Assembly: GCF_013694245.2 (NCBI RefSeq)
Contig: NZ_CP059322.2
Coordinates: 3,417,001 to 3,481,000 of the forward strand
Direction of reading: 5' to 3'
Length of the DNA: 64,000 nucleotides
DNA from: Micromonospora ferruginea
Lineage (GTDB): Bacteria > Actinomycetota > Actinomycetes > Mycobacteriales > Micromonosporaceae
This document shows positions 45,955-53,597 of this stretch, one piece after another (positions within the stretch are counted from its first letter, which is position 1; the number at the start of each line of letters is the position of its first letter). The position numbers were made by a program, and so were the translations under genes. The notes under the pieces are model-generated. The model was given only the letters and a program-made list of their open reading frames with translations. It was not told where the DNA came from and did not search any database.

Positions 45955-46970
45955 GCGCCCCCGGCCCCCGCCGCCGCGCCGCCGGTGGCACGGTCACCGC
46001 GCCGGTGACCCGCCGTACGCTCGGCCCGGACGGCTTCGTGCTGCTGGTCGAGGCCGCCGTGCCGGACCTCGACCTGGCCGGCTGGCTCGCCGGGCGGCGG
46101 GCGGAGCTGCTGGCCGACCTGGACCGGCACGCCGCGGTGTTCTTCCGCGGCTTCGACGTGCGCAGCGCCGACGACTTCGGCCGGGCGGCCCGCGCGGTCG
46201 ACCCGGACCTGCTCGGCTACCTGGAACGGGCCGCGCCCCGGCACGAGGTGGCCGACAAGGTGTTCACCTCCACCGAGTTCAACGCCGCCCAGTGGATCCC
46301 GCTGCACCACGAGATGTCGTACTCGCACAACTGGCCGACGCACCTCTACTTCCACTGTGCGCAGCCGGCCACCGGCGACGGCGGCGCGACCCCGCTGGCC
46401 GCCGAGCGGGTGATCACCCCGCTGATCCCGGCGGAGGTGCGGGAGCGGTTCACCCGCGACGGCGTCCGCTACGTGCGCAACTACGGCCCGCACCTGGACC
46501 TGCCCTGGCAGGAGGCGTTCCAGACCACGGACCGGGCGGAGGTGGAGGCGTACTGCGCCGCGTCGGCGACGGAGTTCACCTGGCGGGGCGACGACGGGCT
46601 GCGGACCGTGGCGCGGCGGCAGGCGACGGCCGTCCACCCGCGTACCGGGGAGACGGTGTGGTTCAACCACGCCCACCTGTTCCACGTGTCGAACATGCCG
46701 CCCGAGGTGGCCGGCGCGCTGAGACGCGAGTACGGCCCGGACGGGCTGCCCCGCAACGCCCACTACGGCGACGGCGAGCCGATCCCCGATGACGTGGTCG
46801 GCGGCATCCGCGAGTTGTACCGGCAGCACGCGATCTCCGTGCCCTGGCGGCGCGGCGACGTGCTGGTGGTGGACAACTTCCTGGCCACCCACGGCCGGGA
46901 ACCCTTCACCGGCGACCGGCAGATCCTGGTCGCCATGTCCGATCTCTACGTCAACCGGAGTGTGTGGTGA
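45951..46970 (+). CDS. Fe(II)/2-oxoglutarate oxygenase, TauD/SyrP-like (second copy)
   Basis: A 339-residue paralogue of the preceding oxygenase, sharing VPDLDLAGWLA, FFRGFDV, the iron site PLHHEMSY (His119, Glu121) and the distal His314 in LATHGREPF. The two copies differ enough to be separate enzymes rather than a recent duplication. They could hydroxylate two different residues or oxidise one residue twice. It overlaps the previous stop (ATGA), and its own stop overlaps the next NRPS start. Confidence 0.9.
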   Translation: MSAPGPRRRAAGGTVTAPVTRRTLGPDGFVLLVEAAVPDLDLAGWLAGRRAELLADLDRHAAVFFRGFDVRSADDFGRAARAVDPDLLGYLERAAPRHEVADKVFTSTEFNAAQWIPLHHEMSYSHNWPTHLYFHCAQPATGDGGATPLAAERVITPLIPAEVRERFTRDGVRYVRNYGPHLDLPWQEAFQTTDRAEVEAYCAASATEFTWRGDDGLRTVARRQATAVHPRTGETVWFNHAHLFHVSNMPPEVAGALRREYGPDGLPRNAHYGDGEPIPDDVVGGIRELYRQHAISVPWRRGDVLVVDNFLATHGREPFTGDRQILVAMSDLYVNRSVW

Positions 46971-49900
46971 ACGGATACCGTCTGTCCCCGGTCCAACGGC
47001 TGGCCTGGGCCGGCAAGCAGGACCTGGTCCGGGCCCGGGTGCGGCTGGACCGGCCGCTGGACCGGGCCCGGCTGCAGGCCGCCGTGGACGCGGTGGTGGC
47101 CCGGCACGAGGCGCTGCGGCTGACCCTGGTGCACCACCCCGGCCTGCGGGTGCCGTTGCAGGACGTGGACGACGACCGGACCGTCACCGTCGACGCGCAG
47201 GGCGAGCTGTCGGTGACGCTCACCGACGAGGCGCTGGAGCTGGCCGCCACCCCGCTGGTCGCCGACCCGGCCAGCCTGCGGTTGGTCCTGGCCGACCTGG
47301 CCCGGGCGTACACGGGTGACCTCCCGCCGGCCGACGAGGAGGCGTTGCAGTTCCTCGACGTCACCGAGTGGCAGGTGGAGGAGCGGGAGGCCGCCCCGGT
47401 GCCCGCGCCGGTCGCGCCGGCCGCGCGGCTGGTCGAGCCGCACGGCGACGACCCGGGCGCGGTGGTCACCGCCACGCTGCCCGCCGCCGAGGTGGCCGCC
47501 GTCGCCGAGGTCGCCGGCTGCGCCGCCGGCACGGTGCTGCTGGCCGCGTGGGCGCTCGCGGTCGCCCGCCGGGCCGAGACGCCGGACGGGGCCGAGGAGG
47601 CGGACCTGGTGCTGGCCCGCTGGCACGACGGCCGCCGGGCCGAGGGCACCGCCGGCGTGGTCGGCCCGCTGGGCGGCTACGGCCCGCTGCGGCTGGCCCT
47701 GCCGCTGCCGGCCGGACCGGCCGAGCTGCTGGCCGCGGTACGCGCCGCCGAGGCGACCGCCGACGAGACGTTCCACCTGGTCGACCCGGTCGACGAGAGC
47801 ACCGCCGCGGCGGCCGGGTTCGCGGTGCAGCCGGCGGTCGCCCCGGACGCCCTCGCCGCCCTGGGCGCGACGACCGCCGAGGTGCCCGTCCCGCCGCCGC
47901 CGAGCGGCCCCCGACTCACCGTGCTCACCGGCCCCGCTTCCGGCACCGGCACCGGCGACAGCGCCGGCACCGGCGAAGGCATCGGCGAGGCCGACGTCAC
48001 GCTCCGGGTCACCGGCGGCCAGTGGTTGCTCGACTCGCTGGTGGCGGTGCTGCGCAGCCTGCCGGCCGCGCTGGCCGGGGACGCGCCGCTGGCCGTGCTC
48101 GGCGCCGGGGAGGCGAAGTGGCTGTCCGAGGCCGGCGGCACGGCGGCCACGGCGCCGGCGCGTACCCTCGTCGACCTGCTCGACGCCGGCCTGGCCGCGA
48201 TGCAGCCGCAGGCCCCGGCCGTGGTGGCGGCGGACGGCGCGTACCCGGTCGAGGAACTGGACCGGCGGGCCGCCCGGGTGGCCGCGGCGCTTGCCGCGCG
48301 CGGTCTGGCCGGCGCGCCGGTGGGCGTGCTCGCGGCCCGGTCCCGGGAGACCGTGGTGGCGTTCCTGGGCGTGCTGCGGGCCGGCGCGGTGTTCGTGCCG
48401 CTGGACCCGGACGCCCCGGCGCCGCGCCTGGCCGCGCAGGTGGGCGCGGTCGGCGCGGAGTGCGTGGTCGGCGTCGGCGGGCCGGCGACCGTGTCGGTGG
48501 ACGAGCTGGTCGCGGCCGGCGGACCGCCGCCGGCACCGCCCGCACCGACCGACCCGGCGTACGTCATCTTCACCTCCGGCTCGACCGGCACGCCCCGGCC
48601 GGTGCGGGTGTCGCACGCCGCCGCCGCGCACCTGGCCGGCGCGCTGGAGGCGACCGTGTACGCGGGCCGCCCGGCCGGCCTGCGGGTGGCGGTGAACGCG
48701 CCGCTGACCTTCGACGCCTCGGTGAAGCAGCTCGTGCAGCTCGCCCACGGGCGGAGCCTGTTCCTGGTGCCGGAGGACGCGCGCCGCGACGGCGCCGCGC
48801 TCGCCGCCACGCTGGCCGCGCACCGGGTGGACGTGCTCGATCTGACCCCGTCGCAGGTGCGCATCCTGCTCGCCGGCGCGGGCGACACCCGGCTGCCCGG
48901 TCTGCTGCTGCTCGGCGGCGAGGCGGTGCCCGAGGACCTGTGGGCCACGGTGGCGGCGCTGCCGGGCGTGCGCGCGGTCAACCTGTACGGCCCGACCGAG
49001 TGCACGGTGGACACCACCGTGGCGGAGATCCGGGCCGAGGACCCGCCGACGATCGGCCGTCCGCTGCCCGGCGTCGCGGTGCGGGTGCTGGACGAGCGGC
49101 TGTGCCCGGTGCCGCCGGGCGTGGCCGGGGAGCTGTGCGTGGCCGGCCCGCAGCTCGCCGACGGCTACCTGGGCGACGAGGCGGCGACCGCCCGCCGGTT
49201 CGTGGACCTGCCGCTGCCCGACGGCGGTGTCGAGCGGGTCTACCGGACCGGCGACCGGGTCCGCTTCGACGCGCGGCGGCGGCTGCGCTACCTGGGCCGG
49301 CTCGACGACCAGGTGAAGATCCACGGTTTCCGGGTGGAGCCGGGCGAGGTGGCCGCCGTGCTGCGCGGGCACCCGGAGGTGGCCGACGCCGCCGTGGTCG
49401 CCCGCGACGACGACGGGTACGGCGACCGGCTGGTCGCCTACGTCCGGTCCCGCGCCGGGGCGGCGCTGGACCTGACCCGGGTCACCGGGATCAACCCGCA
49501 CGAGACCCGCTACCTGTACGACGAGATCTTCGCCCAGCGCGTCTACCTGCGCGACGGGATCGTGCTGCGTCCCGGCGCGACGGTGCTCGACGTGGGCGCG
49601 AACATCGGCATGTTCTCGCTCTTCGTGCACCAGGTCTGTCCGGACGCGACGATCCACGCGTTCGAGCCGGTGCCGGCCGTGGTCGAGGCGCTGCGCCGCA
49701 ACGTCGCCGAGTTCGGCGTGCCGGCCACCGTGCACCCGCACGGGCTGTCGCGGGAGCCGGGCGAGGTCTCGTTCACCTACTACCCGGGCTACTCGATGAT
49801 GTCCGGCCACGCCGCGTACGCCGACCCGGACGCCGAGATCGGCGTGATCAAGCGGTACCTGGCCAACGAGCGCGACGCCGGCGCGGGTGAGCGGGACGTG

Positions 49901-52300
49901 CTGCTCGACCGCGCCGACGAACTGCTCGCCGAGCGGTTCGCCGGCCGGGAGCTGACCGTGCCGGTCCGGCCGCTGTCGGCCGTGCTCGACGAGCTGGCCC
50001 CGGCCCGGATCGACCTGCTGAAGATCGACGTGCAGCGGGCCGAGGCGGACGTGCTGGCCGGGCTGGACGACCGGCACTGGCCGCTGGTCGCACAGGTCGC
50101 CATGGAGGTGCACGACGCGCCCGGCACCGCCACCGCCGGCCGGCTGGCCGAGCTGGTCGCGCTGCTGGAGGCACGCGGCTTCACCGTGCTCACCCGCCAG
50201 GACGACCTGCTGGCCGGCACCGACCGGCACACCCTGCACGCGGTCCGCCCGGAGTACGCCGCCGCGCCCGGTGAGGTGATTGGCGGGGGCCCCGCCACAG
50301 CAGATTCCGATAACGCGGGCCCCCGCCTCACACTTCGGGAGTGGCTGGCCGAACGGCTGCCGGCACACCTGGTGCCGGCCGCGGTGGTGGTCCTGGACGA
50401 GCTGCCGCTGACCCGCAACGGCAAGCTCGACCGGGCGGCGCTGCCCGCGCCCGCACCGGAGCGTCCGGCCGGCGACCCGGCGGTGACGCCGGCCAACCGG
50501 GCCGAGGAGATCCTGGTCGAGGCGTGGCGCGAGGTGCTCGGCGTGGCCACGTTCGGCGTGACGGACAGCTTCTTCGCGCTCGGCGGCGACTCCATCCGCA
50601 GCATCCAGATGCAGGTCGCGGCGCAGAAGCGGGGGCTGTCGTTCCAGCTCAACGACATCTTCACCCACCAGACCATCCGGGACCTGGTGGCGCACGGCCG
50701 GATCACGCTGGACGGCGTCGCGCCCGAGCCGGCCGCGCTCGACGGGCGGTTCGCCCTGGTCGACGCCGCCGACCGGGAGCGGCTGCCGGACGGGCTCACC
50801 GACGCGTACCCGATGACCGCGCTCCAGCTCGGCATGGTCTACCACGGTGAGCTGACCGGCGACCCGGCCGTCTACCACAACGTCACCGCGCACGAGGTGG
50901 CCGCGCCGCTGGACGCGGCGGCGCTGCGGCGCGCGCTCGCCGCCCTGCTGGACGCGCACCCGGTGCTGCGGACCGGCTTCGTGCTCGGCACGTACGCCGA
51001 GCCGTTGCAGCTCGTGCACGCGCGGGTGCCGGTCGACCTGCCGGTGACGGACCTGACCGGTCTCGACCCGGCGGCCCGCCGGGCCCGGGTCGACGCGCTG
51101 GTCGCCGAGGAGCGCCGCCGCCCGTTCGACTGGGCCCGGCCGCCGCTGCTGCGGCTGCACGCGGTCCGCACCGGCGGTGACGGGTTCACGCTGCTGGTGG
51201 CCGAGCACCACGCCGTCCTCGACGGCTGGAGCCTGCACCTGCTCCTGACCGACCTGCTCGCCGGGTACGACCGGGAGCGGGCCGGCGCGCCCGCGCACGC
51301 CGACGCCGGCCTGCCGTTCCGGGAGTACGTGGCGGCGGAACGCGCGGCCCTGGCCGACCCGGCGACCCGCCGGTTCTGGTTGGACGGCGCCGGGGCCGCG
51401 CCGCCGCTGCTGGTCGGCGGCGTGCGGCCGAGGACCACCACCACCCAGCGGGTGCCGCTGCGCTCCGGCACCACCGAGCGGGTGGCCGAGGTGGCCCGCG
51501 ACGCCGGGGTGCCGGTGAAGTCCTGGCTGTTCGCCGCGCACCTGCGGCTGATCGGCGAGCTGGCCGGCCGGGACGACGTGGTCAGCGGCCTGGTGGTCGG
51601 CGGCCGGCCGGAGGGCGAGGGCAGCGACGCCACGCTGGGGCTGTTCCTCAACACGCTGCCGGTGCGGGTCGCACTGGGCGGCCGGTCGATGGCCGAGCTG
51701 GCCGCCGAGGCCTGGCGGGCCGAGCGGGAGCTGATGGGACGGCACCGCTTCCCACTCGCCGAGATCGTCCGGGCCGGCGGCGCGGGCCCGCGCTTCGACC
51801 ACTTCTTCAACTGGACCCATTTCCCGGCGCGTCCGGCGGGCGACGGCAGCCGCATCGTGGACAGCCGGGGCGTCACCGTGGACGTGGCGTTCAGCCTGGC
51901 CGTCGACGCGGAGCTGGACGCCGGGCGGCTCGGGCTGATGATCCAGTACGACCACCGGCACGTGCCGGCCGGCCGGGTGGACGCGCTGGCCGACGGCTTC
52001 CGTCGGTTGCTGGCCGCCGACCCGGACGCGCCGCTGCCGCGGGTGGCCGACTCCACGCCGGTGGACGGCGGCGACGCGCGCCGGCGGTGGGCGGACCGGG
52101 TGGCGGCGGCCTGGCAGGAGGTGCTGGGCACCGCGCCGCGCGACCCGGAGGCCGGGTTCCTCGCCGCCGGCGGCGACTCGCTGCGCGCGTTGCGGCTGGT
52201 CACCGTGCTGCGCCAGCGCCACGGCAGCGACCTGACGCTGCCGGAGTTCACCGCGCTGGGCAGCTACCGGGCGCTGGTGGACCGGGTGGCGCGCGGATGA
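46967..52300 (+). CDS. NRPS: degenerate C, A with embedded FkbM-type methyltransferase, T, C, T
   Basis: A 1777-residue NRPS. Residues 1-370 look like a condensation domain that has lost HHxxxDG: the aligned spot reads TPLVADPASLRLVLADLA. The A domain (about 400-845 and 1123-1165) has FTSGSTGTPRP and NLYGPTEC; my code DAKDLGLVDK resembles Glu. An FkbM-type SAM methyltransferase is embedded at about 843-1101 (VLDVGANIGMFSLFV, IHAFEPVP, LLKIDVQRAEADVL). T has Ser1209. A second, intact C domain has HHAVLDGWS (His1415, Asp1419). The last T has Ser1738. No A domain serves that last T. A 54-bp palindrome lies between the methyltransferase and the A-domain tail. GTG 46967 overlaps the upstream stop and has GGAG 7 bases before; GTG 46964 is the alternative. 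Confidence 0.94.
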   Translation: MNGYRLSPVQRLAWAGKQDLVRARVRLDRPLDRARLQAAVDAVVARHEALRLTLVHHPGLRVPLQDVDDDRTVTVDAQGELSVTLTDEALELAATPLVADPASLRLVLADLARAYTGDLPPADEEALQFLDVTEWQVEEREAAPVPAPVAPAARLVEPHGDDPGAVVTATLPAAEVAAVAEVAGCAAGTVLLAAWALAVARRAETPDGAEEADLVLARWHDGRRAEGTAGVVGPLGGYGPLRLALPLPAGPAELLAAVRAAEATADETFHLVDPVDESTAAAAGFAVQPAVAPDALAALGATTAEVPVPPPPSGPRLTVLTGPASGTGTGDSAGTGEGIGEADVTLRVTGGQWLLDSLVAVLRSLPAALAGDAPLAVLGAGEAKWLSEAGGTAATAPARTLVDLLDAGLAAMQPQAPAVVAADGAYPVEELDRRAARVAAALAARGLAGAPVGVLAARSRETVVAFLGVLRAGAVFVPLDPDAPAPRLAAQVGAVGAECVVGVGGPATVSVDELVAAGGPPPAPPAPTDPAYVIFTSGSTGTPRPVRVSHAAAAHLAGALEATVYAGRPAGLRVAVNAPLTFDASVKQLVQLAHGRSLFLVPEDARRDGAALAATLAAHRVDVLDLTPSQVRILLAGAGDTRLPGLLLLGGEAVPEDLWATVAALPGVRAVNLYGPTECTVDTTVAEIRAEDPPTIGRPLPGVAVRVLDERLCPVPPGVAGELCVAGPQLADGYLGDEAATARRFVDLPLPDGGVERVYRTGDRVRFDARRRLRYLGRLDDQVKIHGFRVEPGEVAAVLRGHPEVADAAVVARDDDGYGDRLVAYVRSRAGAALDLTRVTGINPHETRYLYDEIFAQRVYLRDGIVLRPGATVLDVGANIGMFSLFVHQVCPDATIHAFEPVPAVVEALRRNVAEFGVPATVHPHGLSREPGEVSFTYYPGYSMMSGHAAYADPDAEIGVIKRYLANERDAGAGERDVLLDRADELLAERFAGRELTVPVRPLSAVLDELAPARIDLLKIDVQRAEADVLAGLDDRHWPLVAQVAMEVHDAPGTATAGRLAELVALLEARGFTVLTRQDDLLAGTDRHTLHAVRPEYAAAPGEVIGGGPATADSDNAGPRLTLREWLAERLPAHLVPAAVVVLDELPLTRNGKLDRAALPAPAPERPAGDPAVTPANRAEEILVEAWREVLGVATFGVTDSFFALGGDSIRSIQMQVAAQKRGLSFQLNDIFTHQTIRDLVAHGRITLDGVAPEPAALDGRFALVDAADRERLPDGLTDAYPMTALQLGMVYHGELTGDPAVYHNVTAHEVAAPLDAAALRRALAALLDAHPVLRTGFVLGTYAEPLQLVHARVPVDLPVTDLTGLDPAARRARVDALVAEERRRPFDWARPPLLRLHAVRTGGDGFTLLVAEHHAVLDGWSLHLLLTDLLAGYDRERAGAPAHADAGLPFREYVAAERAALADPATRRFWLDGAGAAPPLLVGGVRPRTTTTQRVPLRSGTTERVAEVARDAGVPVKSWLFAAHLRLIGELAGRDDVVSGLVVGGRPEGEGSDATLGLFLNTLPVRVALGGRSMAELAAEAWRAERELMGRHRFPLAEIVRAGGAGPRFDHFFNWTHFPARPAGDGSRIVDSRGVTVDVAFSLAVDAELDAGRLGLMIQYDHRHVPAGRVDALADGFRRLLAADPDAPLPRVADSTPVDGGDARRRWADRVAAAWQEVLGTAPRDPEAGFLAAGGDSLRALRLVTVLRQRHGSDLTLPEFTALGSYRALVDRVARG
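50278..50331 (+). repeat. 54-bp palindromic element in frame between methyltransferase and A-domain tail
   Basis: The second 54-bp element. Left half ggcgggggccccgcca, right half gggcccccgcctcac, with gataac in the middle. It adds about 18 codons (GGGPATADSDNAGPRL) without breaking the frame. Same orientation on the plus strand as the copy at 55219. Confidence 0.9.
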
Positions 52301-53469
52301 CCGGGTTCGGCACCGCCGCGGTGCACGGCGACGACGGGCTGGTGCCCGGCGGGGCGGTCGCGCCGCCGATCGTGCAGAGCGCCACGTTCAGCGCCGAGTC
52401 CGACGAGCGGTTCACCGAGATCGCCACCGAGGCGCGGGGCAGCGCGTTCTACACCCGCTACGGCAACCCGAACCACGCGCAGGTGGCCGCCGTGGTCGCC
52501 GAGCTGGAGGGCGCGGAGACCGGGCTGGTCACCGCGTCCGGGATGGGCGCGATCAGCACGGTCGCGCTGGCCCTGCTCGCCGCCGGCGACCACGTGGTGG
52601 TGCAGCGCAGCACGTACGGCGGCACCACCTCGCTGGCCACCGGGCTGCTGGCGCGGTTCGGGGTGGCCTGCACCCAGGTCGACCAGACCGACGCCGACGC
52701 GTTCGTCCGGGCGCTGCGCCCGGAGACCCGGCTGGTGCTGGTGGAGACGCCGAGCAACCCGCTGCTGGAGCTGACCGACCTGGCGGCGGTGGTGGCGTCG
52801 GCGCACGCGGCGGGCGCGCTGGTGGTGGTGGACAACACGTTCGCCACCCCGGTCAACCAGCGTCCACTGGCCGCCGGGGCGGACCTGGTCTGGCACAGCG
52901 GCACGAAGTTCCTCGGCGGGCACTCCGACGTGTCCGCCGGGGTGGTGGTCGGCGGCGCGGAGCTGGTCGAGCGGGTGTGGCGCACGTCGATCGTCACCGG
53001 CGCCACGCTCGGCCCGGTGGACGCCTGGCTGCTGCTGCGCGGCCTGCGGACGCTGTCGCTGCGGGTCGAGCGGCACAACGAGAACGCGCTGGCCCTGGCG
53101 CGGGCGCTGGAGGACCATCCGGCGGTGGCCCGGGTCCGCTACCCGGGACTGGCCTCGCACCCCCAGCACGCGCTGGCCCGGGCGCAGATGACCGGGTTCG
53201 GCGGGGTGCTCGGCGTGGAGCTGGCCGCCGGCCGGGCCGGCGCGGCGGCACTGCTGGGCGGGCTGCGCCTGGCCAAGCGGGCGGCCAGCCTGGGCAGCGT
53301 CAGCACGCTCGTGGTGCACCCGCGCTCGATGTGGGCCGGGATCGTGGACGCCGAGCAGCTCGCCGCGGCCGGGATCGGCGAGGGCCTGGTGCGCGTCTCC
53401 ACCGGCATCGAGGACACCGACGACCTGGTGGCCGACTTCCGGGCGGCGCTGGAGGGCGCGCCGGCCTGA
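52297..53469 (+). CDS. PLP-dependent Cys/Met-metabolism enzyme (cystathionine gamma-synthase/lyase fold)
   Basis: A 390-residue fold-type I PLP enzyme. The cofactor lysine is Lys204 in HSGTKFLGGHSD, with Asp179 in VVVDNTFATP pairing the pyridine nitrogen. Other family blocks are FYTRYGNPNHAQV, SGMGAISTVALALL, RSTYGGTT and LVETPSNP. Relatives catalyse gamma-replacement, gamma-elimination or beta-elimination on Cys, homocysteine or homoserine esters. As the last gene of the NRPS operon (ATGA overlap) it probably makes an unusual amino acid building block, for example by gamma-substitution on an activated homoserine; a primary methionine-pathway role is the alternative. Its 3' end is 4 bases from the convergent photolyase tail. 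Confidence 0.9.
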   Translation: MTGFGTAAVHGDDGLVPGGAVAPPIVQSATFSAESDERFTEIATEARGSAFYTRYGNPNHAQVAAVVAELEGAETGLVTASGMGAISTVALALLAAGDHVVVQRSTYGGTTSLATGLLARFGVACTQVDQTDADAFVRALRPETRLVLVETPSNPLLELTDLAAVVASAHAAGALVVVDNTFATPVNQRPLAAGADLVWHSGTKFLGGHSDVSAGVVVGGAELVERVWRTSIVTGATLGPVDAWLLLRGLRTLSLRVERHNENALALARALEDHPAVARVRYPGLASHPQHALARAQMTGFGGVLGVELAAGRAGAAALLGGLRLAKRAASLGSVSTLVVHPRSMWAGIVDAEQLAAAGIGEGLVRVSTGIEDTDDLVADFRAALEGAPA

Positions 53470-53473
53470 CCGC

Positions 53474-53597
53474 TCAGGGCGCCTCGTCGCCGCGCTTCTC
53501 CTCCTGGGCCAGCACCGCGTCGCGGCGCTGCGGGTCGGTGCGCTCGGCCAGCTCGGCGGCGAGGCGCGGGTCGGCCGCGAGGCGCTCGCGGTTACGG
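53474..53597 (-). pseudogene. Out-of-frame C-terminal piece of the photolyase gene
   Basis: Immediately past the premature photolyase stop, the next frame reads RNRERLAADPRLAAELAERT and runs to a TGA at 53474-53476. Fe-S bacterial photolyases end with a similar NRERLxxNPR helix. Deleting one G of the forward pair at 53596-53597 joins the frames as FLQRNRERL. No start codon precedes this piece in its own frame. It is either a real frameshift or a sequencing error. Confidence 0.75.

Noticed and set aside
46946..52222. A 1,758-codon minus-strand frame opposite the second NRPS
   Set aside because: Same codon-bias artefact; no recognisable domain.
29793..53469. Assignment to the detoxin/rimosamide family because of TauD-type genes next to an NRPS-PKS hybrid
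   Set aside because: Module order, the Asn-like code, the embedded FkbM methyltransferase, the Cys thioesterase and the PLP enzyme do not fit what I know of those clusters.
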